Shown here piece by piece: positions 13,104 to 26,454 of a stretch of DNA of 64,000 bases. A program made the position numbers and the translations under genes. Below the pieces are notes generated by a model, which saw only the letters and a program-made list of their open reading frames with translations, made no database searches and had not been told where the DNA came from. Positions within the stretch are counted from its first letter, which is position 1; every line of letters starts with the position of its first letter. This DNA is from Parietaria judaica (lineage: Eukaryota > Streptophyta > Magnoliopsida > Rosales > Urticaceae): positions 25,104,001-25,168,000 of the forward strand of contig OX940864.1 of the NCBI GenBank assembly GCA_954871525.1, given 5' to 3'.

Positions 13104-15516
13104 GTCAAGGGTAGTTTAGTCATTTATCTTTTGTTATGCTAGGCTTATACAAAAACCCCTCTTATAACCTAAAATATTAATGCTTCATCAATAGAGTTCT
13201 TTCTCTCTTTCTTCTCCTTGATTTTTACAATTTCAATATATATGCACTTATATATATTGTATTCCCAATTATGTTTGTTAATGGGGAATACGGAACATAT
13301 TAATTGAATGTATTCTCAACTCTCGTTGATGTTTTGACTTTTGAAATAAACTTAGTATGACGCTAAAGGAGTGTATTGTCTATCATTATTATTGAATGAC
13401 TCTAAATCATTGATTATATGACTTCTCCTATTACAAGCGATACGTCATTTGCATTAAGAAAAAATAAATATGCTTTTCATGTCTTAAAAAATTGCATTAA
13501 GAAATATTTTTCTTAATGCAATTAATCCAACTCTTTTTAATAACTCATGTCTTTGAGTTTGGATCGAGCTTAACCATATAGAACTCTTTTTTTTTCTTTA
13601 TTTTGTGTATATATATTATCATTTTCTTGTATAAAAAAAAATGAATAAGTTATCCGACTGCCATGTAAGGTTGCCCACTTCACGCCGAGTAGTCGGGTTC
13701 CTTTCCGGGCGCCTCGGGGGTCCTTTAAGGTTGTCTTCTGCTTCCGGACTCTTTTTTTTGGGGCTTCGTCTTCGGGGATTCGTCCAATGGGCTCGAAATT
13801 GGGCCGATGGGCCTTGACTTTCGCTAGCGAATTTTGACTTTTGTCTTTTGGGCCCGCATTTTTTATAAGTCAAAAAATACGCATAACAAGTATATTTCAA
13901 AATACTACATAAATATGCATTAATATTTAGCTAAATTGATGGCTCATAATTATATAATTTGGAGCACAATTTTACGAGTTTACAGATAAGTAACGAGTTA
14001 ATGGATGAACTTTTCTGTAAGTAATTTACCGATGAATTTTTATATGAGAATAGTATTTATACCATAGAATATATTCTATGATTATAATTTATATAAAAAT
14101 AAAGGTTATATTTGTAATTTGATACAAATGTAGGATTATAATAATAATTTTCTACAAAGTTAAAGACAATTGAAAATATTAGTAGAATATTATCGGTGAT
14201 AGTAGAAATTTGTGGAATTATATTTGATCTTAAAAAATAACAAACAAAGAAAAACTCAAATTAATGAAAAACTTATTGATAAATCCATACTTTTATTCAT
14301 AAAACAAAAACAACGAGTTGTCACAAATGAAAAAATAATTAAGTCAAACAACGAAAAAGTTGTCGCTAATTTCATAAATGAATAAATAACTAAAAACTCG
14401 TCGGCATTGGCAAACCTCGGTTTTAGTAACTTTGAACAACCTCGGTTTAGAACCCTGGTTTTGAGCTAGGCTAATGATGCAATGCTCTTATTTACCAAAG
14501 AGTACAAAGCTCTCGGGCCGCAAAAAAACAAAAACAAAACAAAACAACGTAGTTTACTTAAGAAACTCATTACCTTATACAAATTTGATCAAAATCTATT
14601 TTGTTTTATCAAAAATCAGTGAAAATTTCCTATAATTTCAGGACCTAGATACCTCTAGATATATTTATGGTAAATTCGTAAAATCTAATTGGCATTATTA
14701 GTTATCATTTTTTAAAATCATAGAAATGTCGATACTCTATATACGCAAAACAAAGGCCGACACAACCCATGGGCGAGTTGGACGGTTCTCCAAGGCTATG
14801 TTTTAATCCCGAGTTTGAATCTTTGCTCCATTCTTTTTTATATATAGTCTATTCTAGTGTAAGTTTTTTTTTTTTTTTCAGAAAATTTTAGACCATTGTT
14901 ATTATCTTTCAAAAGAAAAAAAAATGAACAAACAAACAATATTGTCATCAATTTAATTTCTTGGTTTTTTAATAAACTATTAACTAAAAGTAAGATATAT
15001 TATTTTTCATTTTTAAAATAATTTCTTTAATTCAAATAATAATTTAATCCCTCTAATACAAATAATTAAGTATTGTAAATGGTAATTGATTGTAAATTTT
15101 TACTCATCTTCTTATCTCTCAATGGTATAAGTGATCCATTCATCCCATCAAAGTTTTTAATTTTATTTCCTTGTTTCACTTTTCTAATAATTTTTACTCG
15201 ATTTTTTTTTTCTATTCATGTAAATTATTTAATATTTTTAATTTGAGAAAAAACTTTACAGATTCTTCCAAAGTTTTAAAAAAAAAAAAATCGGCGGCAT
15301 GCTCAAAACACTGTATACTCATAAAATTAGAATATCGGAAGATTATCGGGTATCGTTATTCTCTCCTCATATAAATTCGCTGAACCAATATTTGACAAGT
15401 GAGACCAATATTTGGAGAGTATCGAGACTAAATTTCTGAGGTATTTAGTTTGAGTCTTTTGACTTGGTAAATATTATTTGTCAGAGATGAAAATCAGCAA
15501 GAAATATAGGTGCATG

Positions 15517-15549
<33 letters not shown>

Positions 15550-16547
15550 CTACAGATAATGATCTTACAAAATAACATGAAAAAATATATCTCCTACTAT
15601 TCATTATTAATTTTGAGTGTGTGTGTGAATCAACGATTCTCTCTTTCACGCGCCTTAAGTCGTTGGATATTGGTGAAAGTTAATGACTATATTACAAAGG
15701 GAATTTAATGCTTGATTTTAATACGGTACGTTAAACTTTAATCATAAGCCGTCGTTTTATATATTTTAGATTAAACTTGTCCACATTATATAAATTATTC
15801 ATCGAAATATTGTTTTTCTTCTTCTTCGTGGCGTTTGCGTGAGCCTGAATTTCGTCAAACACGACGTCGTTATGAGTTTATCCGATGAGTCTTTGTGGAC
15901 ACGCGTTGTGGCGAGATAGGAGAAAGCACACAGTAACGACCGTTGCATGTGTTTATAAGAAAACACGACGGTTTTATTTTATGCAAAAACAAAAACATTG
16001 AAGTTATAAGAAAAAGTAAAAAGAATATAATTGAATTTTTTTTCTCGATTTTCATGAGAGAACAAGAGCCACAAAAATAAAATTTATCAAAAAACAAAAA
16101 GAACAAAAACTGTGAGACTAATATATTTTTTTAACTAACATTTTCTAATTTAAATTGACGAACCAGAGTTTGATATTTCTTTATTGAACATGCTAATGAA
16201 ATCGACTTGCATCGGTTTGACATTTTATCCATAAATTAACTATTTTATTTATTTGATTAGGTTTTAATTTAAAAGAAACGTCGAAACTATTACCGTCCAC
16301 CTGTCATTCGATTCATATCATGAAAACTTTATAGTCTATTAGTCGATTAACAAAAAATAATTATAGAATTTTAAAATTTTGAGTAAAAGATAAAAGATAT
16401 ATTATTAAAAAAAAAAAAAAAAAACCGTGCGATAATGAGGTGAGAGATTATGTCTTAAGAGTTAAGACTCGCATTATAGGCATAAAGAGCTTTAAAATTC
16501 TAGAAACATATTTAATTAATTTATTTAGATTAAAAAATGGGTAAATA

Positions 16548-18000
16548 AGGGAAATGTCCATTTGTGACTCAAAGTTTAAAAAAAATGCCTATTTCTATTT
16601 TTGATAATCAAAACCACCAACTAATTGAAATATGGACTAATATACCATTCGAATTAATTAATTAATTAATATTTGGAATTTAAATTACGTTTAAAATTAA
16701 TTAATAATTCAAATTAATTAATAAAATAAAAATAAAAAATTTCCTTAAATGTAGATAAATATAATAACTGATTAATCTTAATCATTCCTTAATTATTTTT
16801 GAATATTTTCTCCCTATTAATCACTATTCTAACGATTTAAATTTTAAAATCAAAATTTCAAAATTCCTAAAATCGTAGGAAATAATGAGCACAAATTAAT
16901 ATAAAATCTACAGACAGAAATTATATTTAAATATACAAATTCCAAGTTGTAAATTTAATTACAAATCTTGTATATGTATATACGAATACTTTATACGGGA
17001 ATTGTTTGTGCAAATCGTAAATATCAACCATAACTATGTATATATATATGCCAATAACAAACTGTCAATATTTACAAAATATATTTAAACTGTAAATATG
17101 TATACGAAATTTAAACTGTAAATATAATTACAAGACTGTAAATATATATACCAATACCAAAACTGTATATATATATATATCAATATTAATACCAAATATA
17201 TATACCAATACCAAACATATATTTAAATTGTAAATATATATACGAAATTTAATTAACCTGTAAAAACTGTATTTATATTTTCAAAATTGTATTAATAGTA
17301 AAAAAATGTAAAAATATCTACGAAATTTTATGAACCTATTGAACATGTTGAAATGTAAATATATTTACAACGCAAACAACGACCACGACCGCCGAAGTTC
17401 GTCGCAGATCTAAATCAAGGTCTCTCCCTTGCATGCCACCACGACCACCGAAATTCGCCGACCAAGTCCACGCGCACCTCCCCTTCCCGCGCCATCCCTC
17501 TTCAAACCACGACGTCAAGAACGCCATGAGCAACTCTCTCCGGCGACGTTCAACAGCCCGCGACTTCTCTAAAGTGGATCAAACCTCCCTCTCTCGTAAC
17601 TCAGGCGACCTTCTGGCGACACCCAACCACGACGTGCACTCCAGATCGGTGCGTTCATCTCACCGCGCGAGAATTTTCAGCAATCTCTCCTCTTGCCGAA
17701 ACCCAGATCAGAGAGAGGGAGTCTGGAAGGTGGTAGAAGGAAGAGAGAGAAAAGTTAGGAAATTTAGGTCAAAGTAACAAATTAAATGAAAATCTTATAA
17801 ATAGGGGAAGAATTCAACCATAATTTTAGGAAAATATAAATTTGAAATTAAAATATATAATAATTAATTAATAAACGAAAATACAAAAATATAATTAAAG
17901 TCGGGGTTAATATGGTCGAAAATGCTTATAAAATGGGTATAAATGAATTGTTTGAAAGTATGAACAATTCTCATAAACTTTAAGTGTTAAATGAGTATTT
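16548..18000. mobile_element. Possible degenerate long-TIR element around a GC-rich island
   Basis: A GC-rich island at about 17370-17770 is surrounded by AT-rich arms. The left outer arm (aaatgtccatttgtgactcaa, near 16554) and the reverse complement of the right outer arm (near 17990) align loosely, sharing an ...actyaaagttta core and later an attaattaatt tract. The island is open on the plus strand (17433-17777, starting PPRPPKFADQVHAHLPFPRH), but I recognise no protein. The arms are too diverged for a firm call. The pattern matches gene-fragment capture by Mutator-like elements, as seen clearly at 58.2 kb. Confidence 0.3.
16920..17335. repeat. Degenerate tandem repeat, ctgtaaatatatatacca-like
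   Basis: A phrase close to actgtaaatatatatacca recurs many times at irregular spacing of roughly 35-60 bases, often followed by ataccaaa. The copies are imperfect and very AT-rich. Confidence 0.6.
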
Positions 18001-18009
18001 GATGAGTTT

Positions 18010-19060
18010 TTTAAAAAAATTATTGAGTGCAACCGTATACATACACAATTTATTTCTTTATTTATGAGGAGTTAAATTGCAATTCACAGTGCAATTATAT
18101 TATATATATACATATATGCTTATTTATTTATAATAATAATATTCTACGAAGGTGAATCAATTTCACCCTTTTGGTCAAACAAAAATATTGAAAAATGGGA
18201 ATAAAAAAGTAATAAATAGGAAGAGCATTGAATGCAGTTTTATCACGATGATGCTTGATTCCTCCTCATTAATTTAATCAATTAATCGTTGCTCGGAAAT
18301 CATCACATCACCTAATATTTGATCATCACAAATGTTAGAGACATTTATTGGTGGATTTTGACGATGTAATTACCAAAATGGATATTAAAAAGCATGGAAA
18401 GAGTCGTGTGCTTACAATTGACTTAAATTATGTCAACTGCCACTAATATTAATATGTGAATAGAATTATCCCATTTGAATCCAAACAAATTCAATTAAAT
18501 TAAATTAAATTTTCTTTATGAGGAAAAACAAGAGAGTGGGACAACTAGATGAATTATGAGTTAATTAGTATATAAAAAAGAGGCAAATAAATAATTAATT
18601 CCATTTTCATGTTATTTAAATTGGCTGAGATTATCAAAATTTATTTGCGACCAAAATACTTTAAAATTACTCATATAATTTTATTATAGTTTAAAATGTA
18701 ATCTTTGTTACTCAATTAAAAATCATGAATCTAAAGAACACATAAAAAAATTTATAGCTCCTATACGAGTACATTAAGATATTTTTGCTGCCAAATTGCA
18801 GTTAATTTTCAATACTGCTCACTAATTATAAACATGTAATATTAGTTTTTTTAATAAAAAATATTGTTTAAAAACTTAATTGGTATAAATGCACTCATTT
18901 CGTAAATAAATAAGAGAAAACGGAATTTATTATTTTGGGATATTAGTGACATAAGTATCAAAAAAGTGTATAAAAAATTTACATTAAATACTATTCTTTG
19001 GCTAAAATAAAATATTAGAATTTGTTATTAGTTTTTGATGAAATTCGTACAATATTTTGA
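18010..19060. other. AT-rich upstream region of the TTL gene
   Basis: No gene or repeat with clear ends was seen. The last part grades into the purine-rich leader of the TTL gene. No convincing TATA box could be placed. Confidence 0.35.
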
Positions 19061-19243
19061 AGGAGTTTTCGAAGAGAGAAGCGCGTGAAGAGGACGATGA
19101 GTTAATGAGAGTGGGGATCGCAAGGGAGTAATAAGAAGAGGAAGAGGAAGAGGAAGAGAAAGAGATATGGTCTCGTGTGAAGAAGAAGAAGAAGCGAAGA
19201 AAAAAAAAAAAGAAAAAAAAAAAAGAGAGCTTTCGTCTACACT

Positions 19244-19280
19244 TGTTCATTCTCTCTCTCTCTCTCTCTCTCTCCTCTGT
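19244..19280. promoter_or_regulatory. CT-rich 5' leader with (TC)n microsatellite upstream of the TTL gene
   Basis: The leader region of the TTL gene has a purine-rich block at 19060-19230 followed by a (TC)12 tract at 19251-19274. Pyrimidine-rich leaders of this kind are common in plant 5' untranslated regions. Its regulatory role is inference. A 23-codon upstream ORF (19414-19485, starting MARPFLPLSHP) lies between this tract and the main start. Confidence 0.5.
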
Positions 19281-19553
19281 AAACCCTGTTTCTCTCTCTA
19301 CAAAGAACATAGCAAAAGGCTCACATTCATTCCTTTCTTCCTCCTTTGAAATCAATCACGAGATCTCTATCCATCTCTTTCTTCTTTTCCTTCGCTTTCT
19401 CTGATTCCCTTTAATGGCGAGACCCTTTCTTCCTCTCTCCCATCCCATTTCCAGCTCTTCTCGCTGCACTCGCCGACATTGCTGACCAATCCGATCCGAG
19501 CTTGGTTGGTTTTCAGAGCTCTCCGACTTTCTTCGAGGGGTTTTGCATCGGAA

Positions 19554-22500
19554 ATGTCGCGCCCGGGGAAGCCGAGCATTTCCGAGTTGGGCTTGAACTC
19601 GCTCACGGATCGCTTGGCTCACTCCATGAGCTGCGAGGAGGAAGTCAACAAGCCCGATTTCCGCGAGCTCGATCTCGGCTCGCCGGTTTCCCCTCTCCGG
19701 ACTCGCGGCGCCGCAGCGGGGGCCACGAGCAGCAGCTCAAGCTCGTCCGGATCGGTCTCGGGCACCAGGTCGGTCCCGAGAAGATCCGAATCCGGCCCAG
19801 CCGGTACTAGTAGCCACTCTGGCGAGCTCTCGGGGTCAAGCGAGAGCTCGCCCACTGCATCGGAAAGCCTCCGGTCTCGGAATTTCAAGCTTGGAAACTC
19901 GAGATCCGACTCCGGGAGCTCCCCGGCCCCGAGCACGCTCCCTGCGGGAAACATCTGCCCGTCGGGGAAGATTCTCAAGCCCGGCATTGCCAACCGGACC
20001 CAGCGTAGTGATGTCCTGGGGTTAGGCACGGGGAACTACGGCCACGGGAGCATAATGCGGGGTGGGGGTTCCCCCGTAGCTGCAGGAAAGTGCGAACCTG
20101 CCTCCGCTGGAGGGAGACATCGGACGGGGACGGATCCGGAGGAGTTGAAGAGAACCGGGAACGAGCATTACAAGCGGGGGAATTTTTCAGAGGCCCTCGG
20201 ACTTTACGACCGGGCGATCGCGATCTCTCCGGCGAATGCGGCCTACCGGAGCAACCGCGCCGCTGCACTGACGGGTCTCGGGCGCGTTTGGGAGGCTGTG
20301 AAGGAGTGCCAGGAGGCGGTGAAGTTGGATCCCGACTATAGAAGGGCTCACAGGCGTTTAGCTTCTCTGTTTCTTAGGTTAGTGCTAAGCCGTAGCTCTA
20401 AAGACTGTTTCTTGCTCTGCATTGGATCTATTTCGCTTATTTTTCGGTTTTAAACTCGTTTGATTATGTATGATATAAGTAGTATGTTAGTCTTGAATCT
20501 TGATATATTATGTCAAGTATTTGTCTTCGATTGTAGTTCTCTTATTGATTCACGGAGGGCCTTGTTTCTCTTTGAATCTAGTTATCAGAATCATCATTTG
20601 TATTGCAGGTTAGGGCAGGTTGAGAATTCAAGGAGACATCTTTGTTTTCCGGGATCGCAGCTGGATCAGGCCGAGTTGCAGAAGCTGCCGGAAGTAGAAA
20701 GGCATCTAAACAAGTGCACCGATGCCCGGCGAGTCGGCGACTGGGTAAATGTGTTGAAGGAGGGCGATGCCGCCATTGCCGCCGGTGCCGACCATTGTGC
20801 TCAGGTATTAACAACTTTTCATCGTTGTCATTATTTTTTATATAGTTTGAACTAGATTTTGAATGCTGAATTAGTTCAAAATGATTTTACAGCTCTGTAT
20901 GTGTAGAGCGGAAGCATTTTTGAAGCTCCACCAAATCGATGAAGCTGAGTCGTGCTTATCAAGTGTGCCGAAGCTTGAGGCTTCCGCCAACTTTAGCCCG
21001 CAAATTAAGTTTTTCGGGATGCTTTCCGAAGCTTATCTCTACTTCGTCCGAGCCCAGAATGAGATGGCACTTGGCAGGTGAGCTCAGAAACTATACATGC
21101 TTCAGACATTTAAGAAATTGAAACCTGAACAAGTTTTTTCTTTGTTGACACCGGTTTTTATAAATGAAAATATTACATTTCTCCAGAAAGTCAACTCTAA
21201 TAAGAAAATAACAAATTCTCTAAACTTTTTTATATCAAAAATCAAATTTTGAAATAGAAATGAGTTGATATGCACCCATTATCCGGTTTCGGTCAAAAAC
21301 CAGAGAATATCCTGGTTATTCGGTTATGGATGAACCAGTCGGTGTTGTATAAACTGATTTCTGGTGTAAAACTTTTACGACTAGTTTTAAGGAGAGTGAG
21401 AATGGATGATGGATGTGCTGCAGGTTTGAGAATGCAGTTACGGCTGCTGAAAAAGCCGGGCAGCTTGATGCCCGGAACGTCGAAGTTGCTGTGCTTCTTA
21501 ACAACGTGCGTTTGGTGGCACGGTCTCGGGCCCGAGGCAACGATCTTTTCAAGTCAGAAAGGTTCACAGAGGCGTGCTCAGCTTATGGTGAAGGTCTTAG
21601 GCTCGACCCTTCAAACCCTGTTCTTTATTGCAACCGAGCCGCTTGTTGGTTTAAGCTCGGGATGTGGAAGCGGTCAATTGAAGATTGCAACCAAGCTTTA
21701 GAAATACAACCAACTTACACGAAAGCCCTGCTTCGACGAGCTGCCTCAAACACCAAGGTAAACCCTTCTTAAACCTCTGGTATAGCTCCGTAATTTTGTT
21801 GAATTTTGGAAAATGATTTTCATTAACACATAGATACGAGATTAACTCATTTTGGTTGCGGATTGCAGCTAGAGAGATGGGAAGATGCTGTCAAAGATTA
21901 CGAGATTCTAAGGAAGGAGCTTCCCTATGACACCGAGGTTGCCGAATCTTTGTTTCACGCCCAAGTTGCATTGAAGAAATCCCGTGGAGAAGAAGTGTAT
22001 AATCTGAAGTTTGGTGGTGAGGTTGAAGAGGTATCGGGCGTTGAGCATTTCCGAGCTGCGATTTCTGTTCCGGGTAATGCATCGTGTCCTTTTTATCTAA
22101 TAAGAGATAAAACCGAAGCCTTTTGGTGAAATCTTGCCTCTAAAGTTTCAAAATATACAGGTGTTTCCGTTGTTCATTTCAAAGCTGACTCAAACACGCA
22201 ATGCAAGCAAATGTCCCCGTTCGTTGACACGCTTTGTGGCCGTTATCCATCCATAAATTTCCTCAAGGTAACTAAATTTGCAGATGTCGAAACAGAAGTT
22301 GTGTAGACAAATCCTATAATATTTATTTTCTTAGGATTTGATAGCATTTGATTTAGTTTTTTCTTCTCTTTAGATACTCTAGAATATTATCATTATCTTA
22401 AGATACCCCATAATTTTCTCATTAATTTTAGATTTTCTAGAATATTTTCGGTAATTCTATCGAGACGTATGGACAATTTGAAATATGTATATGCCGAGTA

Positions 22501-22675
22501 TTCAATTCCTCAACTTTTACAGGTTGACATTGAAGAAAACCCAGCAATCGCAAACACAGAGAATGTAAGGATCGTTCCGACCTTCAAGATCTATAAAAAT
22601 GGGAACCGAGTGAAGGAAATCGTTTGCCCTAGTCGTGATATGTTGGAACACTCAGTCAGGCACTACAGTCCCTAG
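19554..22675 (+). CDS. TTL: TPR and thioredoxin-like protein of the TTL family
   Basis: Seven exons: 19554-20377, 20609-20804, 20893-21077, 21424-21757, 21869-22073, 22161-22267 and 22523-22675. They sum to 2004 nt, giving 667 aa, and all junctions keep frame with GT-AG introns. The start [20 protein letters not shown] and the phrase [18 protein letters not shown] match TTL proteins, which are usually about 680-700 aa. The N-terminal third is Ser/Gly-rich and low complexity. TPR units follow from about residue 190 ([20 protein letters not shown]) and again in exon 4 ([20 protein letters not shown]). The last two exons encode a thioredoxin-like domain ([20 protein letters not shown]) in which the catalytic CxxC is absent (SNTQC), as known for this family. 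TTL proteins are plant scaffolds linked to osmotic-stress, brassinosteroid and cellulose-synthesis responses. Longer frames upstream begin with TTG, so the ATG at 19554 is preferred. The paralogue number is not resolved. Confidence 0.95.
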
Positions 22676-23467
22676 AATTACACGATGCCAATGTGGTAAC
22701 TCTTTGGGCCCGAAACCTGTCCAGTTCCCGGTAATCCCTCGGACTCATTTCCTCATCTCTCCTTATATGATACCTGTGACATAATCAGACTACATAAAAA
22801 TAATCTCATTTAGCAGCCAATGCCAGTGGATACCAGAGAGATAGATTTAGTAGTTCCTATTCATTCATTCATTCCTCATTGCTCTCCGGGGTGATTCCCG
22901 CCCCCGTTTCTTCTCACCATTTTTGTCACACACAAAAAAAAAAAAAAAACCGCGGAATTTGTACTCTATGTTGTTATACCTGGAAAGTTTGTAAACTGAT
23001 TAACTGGTATATTCAGCTGAATGATGGAGAGAGATAATGGCTGGCTTTAGAAAGCATGATGTATATGTATATATATGCGATATATACAAAACCCCTCCAA
23101 AAAAAAAAAAAATGAAGTTATGAGGGGATTGGATGGGATTGTTAGGTGGGTACTTAAAATTGGATTAGGAAAAGATGGATGATCTGTTGTTTATTATTGT
23201 TGTTTATTTCCTCAAAACAATTTATTTCATCAATAAAAACCCCATTTCTCATACTTTTATTATATATTGTCCTTTTCCTCCAATACTTTTGCGTTTTTTT
23301 AGTATCGATCCGACGGATTAGCCATGTAAAAAATTCAAATTTGATATAATTCGGGATTCATTTTCTGCTGGAATATATAAAGCCGGAACATTTACTACAT
23401 CTTAATTACTTTTGTTGTTAACTTTATCATAAAACTTAAACCAAAAGAGAAGGAATTTTGTTACTAA

Positions 23468-23641
23468 ATAAAGAAATTGACTATCATCTTCAACTTTTGC
23501 CAGTAAATAGCGAGCCATCTTTTCCCCCCTTTTGCCATTAATTGGTTGTTTATAATAAAGAAATTGACTATCATCTTCAACTTTTGCCAATAAATAGCGA
23601 GCCATCTTTTCCCCCCTTTTGCCATTAATTGGTTGTTTATA
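23468..23641. repeat. Tandem duplication of an 87-bp unit
   Basis: Two adjacent copies (23468-23554 and 23555-23641) are almost identical, with one clear substitution (ccagtaaat versus ccaataaat). The unit length is a multiple of three, so a minus-strand open frame runs through both copies. I see no evidence that it is a gene. Confidence 0.85.
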
Positions 23642-23650
23642 GTTGTGTCT

Positions 23651-23682
23651 TCTCATCTCATCTCATCTCATCTCATCTCATC
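23651..23682. repeat. (TCTCA)n pentanucleotide microsatellite
   Basis: About six perfect copies of tctca, directly after the 87-bp tandem duplication. Confidence 0.9.
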
Positions 23683-24954
23683 ATAATGAAAATGGTTGAT
23701 TTAATCTCCATAAATTGAATTGAAAGCACATGTGGCATGTGGGCAAAGCACGTGTTACCATACATACATACAAGTGTGTGTGTGTCCCCGAAAGAGATGC
23801 TCTAAAAGTTAGTCTTGAAAACTGGGTTTGGTCGGCGTTGAAATGCCTCATTCAATTCAACCCTCCATTTTCAACTCACTCTATCAATGCCGTAATTCTA
23901 TGTTCTTTCATTTCATTTAACTTCTTGTCTTCTACTTTGTCTTTTTAAAACAAGTCTAAATTTTTTAAAATTTATATTTATTATCAACAGTTTACTTCTA
24001 AATTTTATTTTTAATCAATATTTTAGATTTTCCACATTATTGATAAGGAATGCCCATGAAAAAAATATATGTATTTAAGTTTAAGAGGTAAATCGATACC
24101 AATGATACGTTGAGGGGACGAGCTAATACAACAACAAAAAATTGGGAATAAAAAAATTGGGTGGATAAAAACTGAGCTTGTTAATTTGTTGTATGAAGTA
24201 TTTCTTCCAGATTATAAACAATCGACGTTTCTAAATTTGACGAATATCGTTACTTATTTAACGCTCATGAAAAATAACTCAGATTATTTAATAAAACAAA
24301 ACAAATAGTCAAATATTAGTGACGGTTAAAGTTTAGTTATTATAATACCCTCAAATGGATGTTGATATTGTAAAAAAGCTGTAATTCTCGGACTAAATTT
24401 GACATCAAAAGGTAATGTGCGCTTAAATTGAAGATCTTCTCATTTTTTCAGTCCCTGATTTGGGCTTTTTCTTCAACAGGCTTTTGGTCATCGAATATTT
24501 TTGTGATTAGCGTTCTACTACTACAAATTTAGTACGGTTGTTTGAACTATGAAGTCCAGGGTTTTAAATATCGTTATTCTGATTAGGCCGGCCCCGGCTA
24601 TTATAGAAGTAGAGTACAATAAATTCTGTAATAAAAAAAAAAAAAATTCAAATTTCATATAAACATTAGTCATATGCAATAACGCAGTATGCGGCTTTGC
24701 GCTTCAGTTTATTTTTATCATAAACAAATACCGTTATCGAATGAAATGTTAAATAGCAACAATATGTGAGTATTTCATGCATTTAATCTTCTGTTTATAT
24801 ATCGTTTTCGGTTATTCGATTATCGGTTTATACATAGGCGGAACTATGTGTTAGCATAGTGGGGTTAGAACCCCCTTAAGATTATTTATTTTTGCATTTT
24901 TTAGTGCTATAACACATATTAACATTTAATTTTAAAAAGATTTAAAAGAGAAGT

Positions 24955-26440
24955 TAATCGCGACACAAATACCAAAAGTCTTACAAAACATTACGTTAAA
25001 TACCAAAATATTTTTTCACGCCATAAATACCAAAAATCTCATATTGTCACTTCCGTCTCCTTTTCAATGAATGAGGTTAGTCAATGCCATGTGGCGTCCA
25101 ATTGACCGTAGCATGGCATTGCCATATCTTTTTCTTTTTTTTTACCACCACCTAACATTTATATTAAAAAAAAAATACTTTTTTAATATTTTTTAATTTT
25201 AAAAAATGATTTTTTTAATATAATTTTTATGTTTTTCTACAATTATCTATAATTAAATTATTCAATATTTTTATAATAATTTCAACATTGAGGAACCGGC
25301 ATGGAGTTTCAGATAATGAGGGTTTGAGAATCGAAAGAAAAATTCTGGATACCATGGTAATTTGTAGATAACCTTGAACTCAATTTGTTTACCCGAAATC
25401 TAAATAATCGGGATTAAAACGCTGAAATCCAAAAAAAAAATCAGAGAAAAAACATTTATTAAATTACCCAAAATAAAATACTTGGAGTCCAAAAAATACT
25501 TGGAATCCAAAAACACTCAAAATAAAATACTTGGGTATTTTTTTAATGTCGGGTAAAACAAAAATCGGGTACCCGGACACACAGAGTTCTAGCTATGGTT
25601 TTAATTTCTTTTACTAGACCCTCATTCTAGCTTCAAGATCAAATTAGCTATGGTGTCTGGTAGTTGTGAAATTACTTGTTATGTGAATAATTAGCAGAGC
25701 ATCTTCAATTGTACCTAAGTGCTTCTCGTTATCCAATCATTATAAAAATAATTGATAAATTACTTGTAACTAAACTTAGAAAAAATTAAAGAAATAAAAT
25801 ATACCCGGCTCAAAATACTTGGGTATTTTTGAATTCCAGGAAAAAATATATGGTCCCAGATAAGAGTAAGTTATAATAATAATTTCAATACCGGAAGACT
25901 AGAATGAGGACATGGGTAATGAAATTTTGTGAGCTATACCCGAATACATGTATTCTTTTTTTACCTGAAATTCAAAAATATCCAAGTATTTTAAATTGAG
26001 CATTTTATTTTGAGTGTTTTTCTTTTTCTATTTCTATTTCAGGCATTTTTTGGCCTCCGAGTATTTTATTTAAGGTTGGTTCAATTCGGGTATTTCTAGA
26101 TTTTGGGTTTAAATAAATGGTTTCAAGGTTATGTACGAAATACCATGACATTCGTATTTCTTGTTCCGATTCTCAAAGTTTCATTACCGAAAACTCGATT
26201 TCGATTCCTCGTAATAAATTACTTAAGATATTTAATAATTTGTTTATAAATATTTTTAGAAAAAATTTAAAATATAAAAAATATATAAATTCCACGTGGT
26301 AGTAAAAAATGATATGCGATGGTCAACTGGACGCCACATAGCATTGACTAACATCATCCATCGAAAAAGAGACAAAAATTACAAAATAAAAATTTTATAT
26401 TTATTCTGCGAAGTTTTGTTTTTCAGTATTTAGCGCTATA
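24955..26440. mobile_element. Long inverted-repeat (foldback) element, about 1.5 kb
   Basis: Left and right arms are inverted copies over several hundred bases. The left arm has gttagtcaatgccatgtggcg near 25077; the right arm has cgccacatagcattgactaac near 26332. Inner phrases also pair (tttttcccgg-type and ccaagtattttaaatt-type blocks near 25400-25560 and 25970-26100), so the arms are about 450-500 bp. Arm identity is clearly below that of the other inverted-repeat elements here, suggesting an older insertion. The exact ends and target duplication are not resolved. No transposase was seen. The right end lies next to the LINE remnant starting near 26455. Confidence 0.6.
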
Positions 26441-26454
26441 GTGGACACATTTTT

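Larger units (their letters stand above)
10035..16540. other. Long AT-rich intergenic stretch, no supported gene
   Basis: It contains (AT)n microsatellites, a TAT repeat and several poly-A/T runs. Two GC-richer patches stand out. One is at about 12440-12720, with an open phrase starting MGKGTTAMKPSNPFSHDK that I could not assign. The other is at about 13640-13870, whose minus strand is Pro/Arg/Lys-rich (RRSPKKKSPEAEDNLKGPP) and looks like element debris rather than a gene. Nothing else could be supported. Confidence 0.4.
22676..24950. other. Spacer after the TTL gene, mostly AT-rich
   Basis: The first 300 bases are probably the TTL 3' untranslated region. Beyond it lie a tandem duplication (23468-23641), a TCTCA microsatellite (23651-23682) and AT-rich DNA. 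A short hairpin acataggcggaactatgt lies near 24833. No gene was found. Confidence 0.4.

Noticed and set aside
13619..13900. Pro/Arg/Lys-rich minus-strand frame as a gene
   Set aside because: It has no conserved motif, and the start is in AT-rich DNA. It looks like GC-rich repeat debris.
15870..15900. Hammerhead-ribozyme-like ccgatgagtc phrase
   Set aside because: The matching GAAAC core and the helices are absent.
19479..19553. Extended TTL start at 19479
   Set aside because: The codon is TTG, and the family N-terminus (MSxxGKPxxELG) begins at the ATG at 19554.
19619..20268. Antisense open frames over TTL exon 1
   Set aside because: They result from GC-rich, Ser-rich codon use on the coding strand; there is no independent signal.
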